From Girardinichthys multiradiatus (lineage: Eukaryota > Chordata > Actinopteri > Cyprinodontiformes > Goodeidae), in NCBI RefSeq assembly GCF_021462225.1, contig NC_061815.1, positions 49,908,373-49,972,372 of the forward strand: 64,000 nucleotides of DNA, read 5' to 3'. Under the pieces are notes generated by a model. That model was not told the origin of the DNA. It saw only the letters and a list, made by a program, of their open reading frames with translations, and made no database searches. The position numbers were made by a program, and so were the translations under genes. Positions 24,928 through 34,600 of the stretch are shown here, piece by piece (positions within the stretch are counted from its first letter, which is position 1; each line of letters begins with the position of its first letter).

Positions 24928-26470
24928 TCAGGGGTTCAAAAGTCAGTCAGTCATTTTCTACCGCTTATTCCATAGTGGGTCACGGGGGAGCTGGTGCCTA
25001 TCTCCAGCAGTCTATGGGCAAGAGGCAGGATACACCCTGGACAGGTCGCCAGTCCATCGCAGGGCAACACACAAACAACCATGCACACACTCATTCAGAC
25101 ACCTAAGGGTAATTTAGAGAAACCAATTAACCTAACAGGCATGTCTTTGGACTGTGGGAGGAAGCCGGAGTACCTGGTGAGAACCCACACATGCACTGGG
25201 AGAACATGCAATCGAACCAAGGACCTTCTTGCTGCAAGGCAACAGTGCTACCAACTGCGCCACCGTGCAGCCCTAGGGGGTTCAAAAGTATTCAGACAAA
25301 TTAGTAAAAATAAAATGTTCATTTATTATACTTAAAAACCCTTGAAGCCTGAACTTGTAGACATCCACAGACACTGGGTCTCCTCCTTTTTAATGATCTG
25401 CCAGGTCTTTACAGCAGCAGTGTCCAGTTGCTGTGTGTTTGGGGTCCTTTCTGTCTTTAAGAAGTGAAAAGATGCTCAGTTGGGGTAAGTTTATTTGACT
25501 GACTTGGCTTTTAAAGAATATTCCACTCCTTTGCTGTAATAATCCCAGGTTGCTTTGGCTCTATGTTTTGGGTCATTGTGCATCTGTGTTATGAAACACG
25601 GCCCAATCAACTGACTGCATTTAGCTGGATTTGTTCAGACAGTGAACACCTCAGGATACCTTCAGCGGCTTCTGTCCTGGGTCACATCATCAGTAAAGCG
25701 TCCCAGAGGCACTGGCAGCCATGTACGCCCACACCATCACACCGCCTCGGCCATGTTGTACAGATGATGTTGTATACTTCGGGTCATTAGCTGTTCCACA
25801 CCTTCTCCATGTTTTTCTTCTTTTCTGGTTGAGGTTTATCTTGGTTTCATCTGTCCAAAGAACGCTGTTCAAGAACTGTGTGCTTATGAGCGGCTTGTAG
25901 TTTACCCTCTGTATCTAATGTCATGCAGTCTTCTCTCTACGGTAGACTTAGATAATGACACGCCTATCACCTGAAGAGTGTTGTTCACTCGGTGGGCTGG
26001 TGTGGAGGGGTTTCTCTTCATCATGGAAAGGATTCTGTGATCATCCACCGCTGTTGTCTCCAGTGGGCGTCCATATCGTTTTGCATTTCTGAGTTCACCA
26101 GTTCATCCTTTCTTTCTCAGCATGTACCAAACTGTAGATGTTGCCACTCCTCGTATTGTAGCAAGTTCTTGGGTTTTTTCATGTTTTCGCAGCTTAACGA
26201 TGGCTTGTTTCCCCTGCATGGAGAAATCCTTTGACCACATGTTGTCTACTCACAGCCAAAGCTTCTAAATGTAAGCACCTCACCTCAAATCAACTCCATA
26301 AAGGACATAAAGGAATTGAACCAAACCCACTCATCAAATAGCATTTGAGCCAATAGTCCAATTACTTTCAGTTTCTTTAAAAAGGAGGTGACACATGTTC
26401 ACACGACCTGAAACTCCTAAACCCCTCATCTAAATTGAATCTTGATACCTTCACATGAAAGCAGAGTCGG
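24928..26470 (-). mobile_element. decayed Tc1-like transposon with a SINE inserted in its left end
   Basis: The left end (CAGGGGTTCAAAAGTATTCAGAC) is split by a SINE at 24944-25276. From 25335 on, minus-strand text covers a whole Tc1-like transposase in pieces. Best preserved is SVLWTDETKINL..TWRRCGTANDPKYTTSSVQHGRGGVMVWA (about 25870-25700), holding the first catalytic Asp. The right part (26270-26470) looks like the opposite arm, with AAACTCCTAAACCCCTCATC near 26410. Frameshifts and stops throughout; inactive. Confidence 0.75.
24944..25276 (-). mobile_element. tRNA-derived SINE with 13-bp target-site duplication
   Basis: Read on the minus strand it has a tRNA-like head with an A-box-like GGTGGCGCAGTTGGTAGC and a B-box-like GGTTCGATTGC (about 25275-25200). 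A body follows with GGGAGAACATGCA..TCCTCCCACAGTCC, then GTTGCCCTGCGATGGACTGG, ending in a (GACT)n tail (24944-24954). Perfect 13-bp duplications of GGGGTTCAAAAGT flank it at 24931-24943 and 25277-25289. A second copy lies at 59745-60043. The tRNA resemblance is ancestral; this is not a functional tRNA gene. Confidence 0.88.
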
Positions 26471-27030
26471 CACATTATGTCCCTGTCCAATATATAACTC
26501 TAACTGGCATAACTGGCATATGTTTCAGTAAACAGGTAAAAAAAACAACATGTCCAAATATATGATTCTGTGTTTTGTAAAGGAGAACGGGCAGAAATGT
26601 TCAGTCTGTAGATGTTTAAAGCTGGTACCAACAAACCTCATAAGACCTGCAGCTGGACCTGCGGACAGAGGTGGGTCTTCATTCAAACTCCTTGAAAAAC
26701 TGTAGACATGTACACTTTTAATGCTTTTGTCCATTTTCATGTGTTTTGTTGTGAAAAACCTGCATCAGCTTAAAAGGAAAATGAGCCTGTTTGTTGCTTG
26801 ACTTAATTAGTCTTCTGCATTAAGGTCCATTCATTTAGTGACATAAAACAGATGTGTTATTAAGACTCTCTCAGCATCAAATTCAGTAAAAGAATTAGCC
26901 ACATTAGCTGTGACTCTGCATGTGTGATATGTTGTGTTGCTAAATATTACTTTTATATTAGTCCCAAAATACATCATATGTTTTGGAAAGAGTCTCTATG
27001 GGATAGTTTAATGTCTGCTGCAGCTTTGCT
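26471..27030. other. no gene recognised
   Basis: AT-rich sequence between the Tc1 debris and the tmed11 promoter. Nothing assigned. Confidence 0.5.
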
Positions 27031-27213
27031 ATTGGTTCTTAGCTCAACCAATCACAAGGCAGCCAGAATGATTCGTCCCATAAAGTAGCACCTGTATGTT
27101 TCTCACGCTCAAACTGTCGCCTTACCTTCCCACTTAAACACATGGTACGAGACAAGCGTGAGCTCGACTAAACCCTACTAGTCAAACATTTTATCACTAC
27201 CAGATAACTCAGA
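27031..27213 (+). promoter_or_regulatory. tmed11: putative tmed11 promoter
   Basis: An inverted CCAAT box (ATTGG, 27031-27035) and a direct CCAAT (27048-27052) precede a TATA-like CATAAAG at 27079-27085, about 130 bp before the start codon. Arrangement and spacing fit a core promoter, but these motifs are short and common. Confidence 0.35.
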
Positions 27214-30010
27214 ATGGGTTTACAAGGGGTTGGCTTTCTCCTCCAGTGTTACCTGATGTTTGCAGCAGCAATGTATTTTGATCTTGGAGAGCAGGAGCAA
27301 AAATGCATCATTGAGGAGATTCCTGAAGACACTCTAGTGACGGGTGAGTCACTGACACAGAAAATCCTCCACTTCTGTTCTTAAATGGACCAAAGTCATT
27401 TGAAATTACATTCAAATGTTCTGATTAATAATCAGTAACCACGAGTCACCATGTAACAGTTTGTAGAGCAACCTCTGTGAATATATGCATCTTATTTCAG
27501 CAGCAGCAGGGAAAACAAGCTTTTCCTCATCTCTTAGAAGCTCAACTGACCCGTGCTTCAGCAAAACTATTATGACAAGCAAAAGATGTTTTATGCTCCA
27601 AACACCATCCTCACAAATCACTGCCCTAAAATATATCCAAACACACAGATGTGGGCAAATATGTCGGCACCTGTGCCAAAGACGTCTAAGAAGTCCTTCC
27701 ATGTAAAAACGGTTTACTGCAGTAACATAATGCCACTCACTGAAATGTTTAGAAAAATATGATTTCATTATTTCAATCTGAGTGCATTCACTTCGTTTTT
27801 AACAAAGGCGTAAAATAAAGCAGAGAGAAAGTGGCATCTTGGAATCATCATGTGACCAGGACAACTATGCATGCCAACTGGTTATTTTGGAGGGATGCCC
27901 TACCATCACGGGCATAAACACACATAAAAAACTGCCAGAACAAATTGGGTTATTATAAAATCCTATGAACTGAACCAAATAACTGTGGTACACCTAAATG
28001 TGCTCCAACTACTTGTTTCTTAACATGCTTTTTACTCCCCTGAATGAATGTCATTAAATTAAAGTTTGGATTTCTCTAAAATTTGTGAATGAAAAAATGA
28101 ATTTAAAGTTTTTTTGCCCACATCTGTAGCTACTAACTCAGATGAACATTGTGTAACTGGGTTTGTGTCTCCCACCTTTAGGCAACTTCTTCTTAGAGCC
28201 GTGGAACTTGAAGACATTCATTCAATCTGCTCACCTCGGTGTCACCGTTACAGTCAGAGACCCAAACCACGAGGTACGCAGACAACGTTGTTCACACAAT
28301 GTGTGTTTGGTGCTGCATTAAAACATAAATAACACGGATTTTAAAAAAGAAATGCGTGAAACACATTCTGCATAGAGTCACTTAGACAGTAATGAGCTAT
28401 TTGACTAATTAGACCACAACAGCAGCTGCAATCAAAACTGTCTCATACATGAAATTCTCCTTTTTGCTCACTGAATAAAATTAAAGGTGACCTATTATAC
28501 ATCCTTTTAAACATTTGGGATAGGTCTATACAAAACCTATTAATTACATTTTCCACACCAACTCATTCTCAGATGAGATTTCACCTCTTTAGTTGTCCCT
28601 TTTTTTGTTTGTTTTAGGGCTCTGTCACATTTATGCAAATGAGCTTATGTGGCCACACCCCCAACAGCACTTCATACGAAAAACAGAAACTTATAAGACA
28701 CAACAGTACTTAGATTTCTTTCATCTGCAGATTTGCCACCAACAGCAGGGACTGAACATTTCTTCAGTCTTTCTGTAAATCCTGACGTGTTCTGATGTGA
28801 GTTTTCAAAGCAGTCCGTGGTGAAGTGATTTATGCAGACTAGTTCTGTCTTCAGCAATGTGAACATTGCCCTCAAACATAAAATCAAGCCACGAACCTCC
28901 GTTATCCGACAGAATGTCCACGGACACATGTGGGTCTTTGCAGCCAACAGAACGTCTGTCTCCGAGGGCAGCCATTGTAAAGCACCTGTAAGGTAAAACC
29001 AGCCGGCGAGACGTGATCCTCTACTGGAAATCAAGTGGGTGGAGCTCCGCTTCAGTAGCTAGTCAGGGGCGGGACTCAGCTGTGACGTCACAATTACAGA
29101 ATAAATGCTTGTACATACCCCGCAAGAACAGAGAAATGTCTTGTTTTACTCAAGGTGGCAGGATTTCATTTCTGACCAATCACACAAGATTTTTCAGGCA
29201 AGACAGAAGAATAAACGTTATGCCCAGGTGATGTTTCAAGGATAAACTCCAAGAACTCATATAGAGAAGTTTACAAAAGTATAAAGAAGTAAAGGAATTT
29301 AAGACTATTTTTCTTCCATCTGCAGATTCAGATGTCCAAACGCTATGGAGACTTTGGCAAATTCACCTTCACAGCTCATGCCTCTGGTCAGCACTACTTC
29401 TGCTTCCAAACCAACTCCACCAGGTTCTCTGTTTTTGCTGGAGAAAGGCTGGTAAGACCTGTGGATGCAGAGAAAAAAAAAGATAATAACAAAATCAACA
29501 CAAAAGGAGGAAAATAACAAAGCGTAGATTGTTTTTCATTTTCAACATTTTGTTACACAGAAGCTACATTTGGATGTTCAGATGGGAGAGCACTCAATTA
29601 GTCCAAATGTGGACAGAACCAAAGACAACCTGCTAACTCTTGAGAGCAATCTCCAACATCTCATTGGTCAGATGACATATATCACCAGGCAGCAGGAGTA
29701 CAACAGGGTACATTTTAAGCTTTAAAGCAATATTTTATTGATATTCAAATCAACCCCGTAAAACACTTTACCATGGCAAAGCAAAACACCTAAAATAATA
29801 AAGAAACACTCACATGGATCTTGAACTCATGACTCTTATCTTCTTACTGCCGTTATTCAGGAAAAAGAGGAGCATTTCCGTCTGATCAGCGAAGAAACCA
29901 ACGGCAAAGTGCTGTGGTGGGCTGTGATACAAACCTTCATTCTTCTCTCTGTTGGCATCTGGCAGATGAAACAACTCAAAGACTTCTTCATCGCCAAGAA
30001 ACTGGTATGA
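27214..30010 (+). CDS. tmed11: p24-family cargo receptor TMED11, 5 exons
   Basis: Exons: 27214-27343, 28182-28273, 29326-29451, 29561-29707 and 29861-30010. All introns are GT-AG and phases agree, giving 214 aa, normal for p24 proteins. Order: signal peptide (1 to about 20), GOLD domain (about 21-115) with its disulphide pair C31 and C100 and signatures [13 protein letters not shown] and VTVRDPNHE, an N-glycosylation site at N104 (NST), a coiled-coil stalk (about 120-175), one membrane span (about 182-200), and a short cytosolic tail ending FFIAKKLV, with a diphenylalanine ER-export signal and a KKxx COPI-retrieval signal. The family cycles between ER and Golgi and sorts secretory cargo. The tail and position beside rnf212 point to TMED11 rather than TMED4/9. 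The human orthologue is a pseudogene; here nothing is broken. Confidence 0.95.
27344..28181. other. tmed11 intron 1, nothing assigned
   Basis: Overlapping open frames on both strands at 27412-27768 show no domain; no transposon recognised. Confidence 0.5.
28484..29232. repeat. likely non-autonomous DNA transposon in tmed11 intron 2
   Basis: Begins TTAAAGGTGACCTATTATAC, a terminus I recognise from abundant teleost DNA-transposon derivatives. It contains the typical interior (ATGCAAATGAGC, GTGACGTCACAATTA, GGGTGGAGCTCC). A diverged opposite end may lie at about 29214-29232 (GTTATGCCCAGGTGATG). The left end is clear, the right end weak, and no coding capacity is present. Confidence 0.45.
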
Positions 30011-30176
30011 TGATGAGTTCTGGCCAGGAAAAGCTACACCTCCCATCTGTCAACACCTGAGGGGCACTTTCTGTTCCACGATATAAGTATTGTTTCAGGA
30101 CCTGGAAATACAAATCAGGACATGACCATTTGAGATAATTCACAACTGTGTATAGGTAAAAAAATGAAGTTTTAAA

Positions 30177-30182
30177 AATAAA
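30177..30182 (+). terminator. tmed11: tmed11 poly(A) signal candidate
   Basis: The first AATAAA after the tmed11 stop codon, 167 bp downstream, giving a short 3' UTR. Confidence 0.55.
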
Positions 30183-30399
30183 GAAAGATTTCACAAAATA
30201 ATTGTTTTTTGTGATGAAATGCTTTCAAACATTTATATCCACTCATGAGCATCAATATCATATTGATATTGGCCTTTTAATTATTTATTTGAATTTAAGA
30301 AAGCCTGAATGAGTTAGATTACATGTTTAAATGTATTCATCTAAGTGAAATTAATTTACATAACTATTTTGGAAACATTCTTATGCTTCTGAGTTATGC

Positions 30400-30900
30400 T
30401 TGCTCCCCCACTAATATTTGGTTAAGTTACCTTAGCGAGGTGCACTTCAACCACATGCTTTTAATGACCACCAACAAGCTCCTTGCATAATTCTGGCTAG
30501 ATTTTTACCCACTTGGCTTGGTAGAAATTGGTAGAGTTCTTTTAATTTGATTGGATTCGGATTTTATCCATTCTAGTGCCAGCTCTGAGGTCTGTTTGAG
30601 GTGACTGTCCTGTTGGGACGTCCCAAGATTCAAGCTGCTGATTTCAGTTAAATTTAAGCAATTAGAAGCTTCACCTCCATCTTTTTTATTAAACCTACTC
30701 TGTGCGATCTAACAGTACCACTGGGAGTAAAAAAAGAGTAACACAGCATAATGCAACCACTACCATGCTGGTCAGTAGGTAGAGTGTTCTCTGGTTTGAA
30801 TACTTCATCCTTACTCGTTGACGAGGTGAAAATCCACAACAAATTCAAACTTGTGCACCCAGTTCTTGGTTTAAAATGCCTTGAACCGTCAGGGAAAATA
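30400..30900 (-). mobile_element. heavily decayed Tc1-like fragment
   Basis: A minus-strand piece reads DEVFKPENTLPTDQHGSGCIM, matching the region between the first and second catalytic Asp of Tc1-like transposases. The flanking sequence has the diagnostic antisense phrasing (30500-30620) but is too degraded to give frames. No terminal repeats found. Confidence 0.5.
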
Positions 30901-31198
30901 ACTGTCCAAACACATTAAAAGCCCAAAATTCATAATAATTTATATAATAAATAAAACATAGGAAATCATAAATTCGTGTTGGTTGCAAGTAAACTTTTCA
31001 ACAGAACTGTGATATTCTTTTAAATGGCATCGCTACATAACTTTAAAATGAATCTCCAATGTTGCAGAAAACGAAGCTAATACAGTAACTGTATGGAGAC
31101 CATATTTAAAACATTTTACAATGAACTACCCGGTAAATACTGAATAAATATGTTATTTACAATTGTTTTATTATATATAGCTTAGCTACTTACCAAAC

Positions 31199-31668
31199 GG
31201 TGGAATATAAAAAGCGTTTTTCATGAATATTAAAGCCAGCGGGTGTAATGAGTTGGCTATAGCAACCAACGGCTATCGCTAATCATGCTAATGATGCTAA
31301 TTCGCTTCACCGAAGAAGAAGAAAAAGAACTTCCTGATAAATTAGATTTAAAAAAGGAAGGATGTTAAAGTTGGACTGACGGATCCAGCAGACATTTTAA
31401 TCACAGACTGATAATCACCTGACAGGTAATCAATCCTCACACAAGTTGATAAACCTATTCATGATTAATTTGTTTTGTCATTATGTTAGCAAGCGTTATG
31501 CTAACGTATCATTTAGCTTCACCTACAAACAATCTGAACATTAGCTGTTTATTAGTGTTCCGCTGTTTTTACCACAGCCTGAAACATAAAAACTATACTG
31601 TAAACTACCAACGGAACCAGAAACGTTAGTAAATAGTACAGCATCGTTATTCACTTACAGATCTTCAA
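31199..31668 (+). promoter_or_regulatory. rnf212: rnf212 upstream region: TATA-like motif, X-box-like palindrome, leader intron
   Basis: A TATA-like AATATAAAAAG lies near 31204-31214. At 31252-31266 GTTGGCTATAGCAAC differs by one essential position from the RFX X-box GTNRCC-N(0-3)-RGYAAC. A possible leader exon ends at 31425 (ACAG/GTAATC), and an acceptor (TCACTTACAG, ending 31660) sits 8 bases before the ATG, which would make a 235-bp leader intron. All are seen motifs; function is inferred. Confidence 0.4.
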
Positions 31669-34600
31669 ATGTCCTACTGGGTCTGCTGCAATTCCTGCTT
31701 TCTTTCTCCGAGTCCTGAGCGCAAACTAGCAGTGACCTCCTGCGGCCATGTCATCTGCAGCGTGTGCTATCAGAAAGGTAGAAAACACCTTTAAAACTCT
31801 TAGTTAGCATTTTAAGTCTTCAGCACCAACTCTGCAGTTTTGGTCAGAAGTTTACATCCACCTTTGGGCTTTAATGATGCATTTCAACAGTTCTTTTCTG
31901 GGTGTAATGATGGTCAGATGTATGAGTGCACAATTCTGGCTGGACATTTAACCCCTCCAGTAGCCTTATGTTTGCCCGATTTATCCATTTTAAAACCAGT
32001 TTGGATGTGTGGTTGTTTTCACTGACCTTTTGGCCAGCCATCTGAACCACACTATCACCCTGCAAATAGCCTCCCAGGAACCATCATGAAATAAGCCTTT
32101 AACAAACTGGAACCTGCTGGAACGCCAGTATCACTGTCAACAGGGAACCCAGCCTAACATCAGCTTGGACTGAGAGGCTGCAGACCAAGAACAAGAACCT
32201 GCTCCAGAATCAACACCTTCAAACTGGACTGAAATCCGCAGCTGATCACGTGAACAAACCAAATGTCGCCTGGAGAAAAGTTGGATGGTCAGACAAAATG
32301 AAGCTGTTTGGTCACAGTGACAAAATGTGTATTTAGAGGAGTTAAGGTTAGATTTTCAGACTTCAGAACAGTCTACCAATGACAATCATGATGGTGGAAG
32401 CATCACGCTATAAGGCTGCCAGACAGATGGTTGAAACCTTGACCCAAATGAGTGTTCCAACAGGACAAAAGTCCTAAACACACTTCCAAACTGGTTTTGG
32501 GATAGATCCAATTATAATAGTGTTGAAATATCCAGCTTGAAGGAAGCCAAATGTTTGTTGATGTCTACAGAAAGTGTGGGGTTTCTCTGCAACATGCTAT
32601 AGGACATTTCACCAAATATTAAGGCAAATTGAATGTAAGGGCTTCTACAGGTCCTTCTCAAAATATTAGCATATTGTGATAAAGTTCATTATTTTCCATA
32701 ATGTCATGATGAAAATTTAACATTCATATATTTTAGATTCATTGCACACTAACTGAAATATTTCAGGTCTTTTATTGTCTTAATACGGATGATTTTGGCA
32801 TACAGCTCATGAAAACCCAAAATTCCTATCTCACAAAATTAGCATATTTCATCCGACCAATAAAAGAAAAGTGTTTTTAATACAAAAAACGTCAACCTTC
32901 AAATAATCATGTACAGTTATGCACTCAATACTTGGTCAGGAATCCTTTTGCAGAAATGACTGCTTCAATGCGGCGTGGCATGGAGGCAATCAGCCTGTGG
33001 CACTGCTGAGGTCTTATGGAGGCCCAGGATGCTTCGATAGCGGCCTTTAGCTCATCCAGAGTGTTGGGTCTTGAGTCTCTCAACGTTCTCTTCACAATAT
33101 CCCACAGATTCTCTATGGGGTTCAGGTCAGGAGAGTTGGCAGGCCAATTGAGCACAGTGATACCATGGTCAGTAAACCATTTACCAGTGGTTTTGGCACT
33201 GTGAGCAGGTGCCAGGTCGTGCTGAAAAATGAAATCTTCATCTCCATAAAGCTTTTCAGCAGATGGAAGCATGAAGTGCTCCAAAATCTCCTGATAGCTA
33301 GCTGCATTGACCCTGCCCTTGATAAAACACAGTGGACCAACACCAGCAGCTGACACGGCACCCCAGACCATCACTGACTGTGGGTACTTGACACTGGACT
33401 TCTGGCATTTTGGCATTTCCTTCTCCCCAGTCTTCCTCCAGACTCTGGCACCTTGATTTCCGAATGACATGCAGAATTTGCTTTCATCCAAAAAAGTACT
33501 TTGGACCACTGAGCAACAGTCCAGTGCTGCTTCTCTGTAGCCCAGGTCAGGCGCTTCTGCCGCTGTTTCTGGTTCAAAAGTGGCTTGACCTGGGGAATGC
33601 GGCACCTGTAGCCCATTTCCTGCACACACCTGTGCACAGTGGCTCTGGATGTTTCTACTCCAGACTCAGTCCACTGCTTCCGCAGGTCCCCCAAGGTCTG
33701 GAATCGGCCCTTCTCCACAATCTTCCTCAGGGTCCGGTCACCTCTTCTCGTTGTGCAGCGTTTTCTGCCACACTTTTTCCTTCCCACAGACTTCCCACTG
33801 AGGTGCCTTGATACAGCACTCTGGGAACAGCCTGTTCGTTCAGAAATTTCTTTGTTTCTTACCCTCTTGCTTGAGGGTGTCAATAGTGGCCTTCTGGACA
33901 GCAGTCAGGTCGGCAGTCTTACCCATGATTGGGGTTTTGAGTGATGAACCAGGCTGGGAGTTTTAAAGGCCTCAGGAATCTTTTGCAGGTGTTTAGAGTT
34001 AACTCGTTGATTCAGATGATTAGGTTCATAGCTCGTCTAGAGACCCTTTTAATGATATGCTAATTTTGTGAGATAGGAATTTTGGGTTTTCATGAGCTGT
34101 ATGCCAAAATCATCCGTATTAAGACAATAAAAGACCTGAAATATTTCAGTTAGTGTGCAATGAATCTAAAATATATGAATGTTAAATTTTCATCATGACA
34201 TTATGGAAAATAATGAATTGTATCACAATATGCTAATATTTTGAGAAGGACCTGTATGCATCATTTTGACCCTGTGTACATTGGAGAAAATCCAGGGGGA
34301 AAAAATCCATCTTGGACACCTGATGCTTGTTTTAAAAAATTATTGAATTTGTTTATTTTATTATTCTATCCTTTTAAAATAAGCTGTTCTGATGCATCAT
34401 AAGAAGGCCTAAATGATAAAGATATTTATGCCATTAATTGTGAGAGTGATTGGACAGGGACATCTGCTGGACACACAGTGAAAGTGCAGAAGTACATTTC
34501 GTATATGGGTACCAAAGGATAGAGATCTGTTCTTGGTATTTCTATATTCTTCAATAGATCTGACTAATAAACAGAGCTGCTCAAACACAGAACTCTATTC

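Noticed and set aside
25195..25275. Possible tRNA gene inside the SINE
   Set aside because: It is the head of a complete SINE with tail and target duplication; the cloverleaf is not conserved.
33410..33944. Plus-strand frames of 101 and 133 codons
   Set aside because: They are the antisense of the transposase at 32925-33883; the conserved protein is on the other strand.
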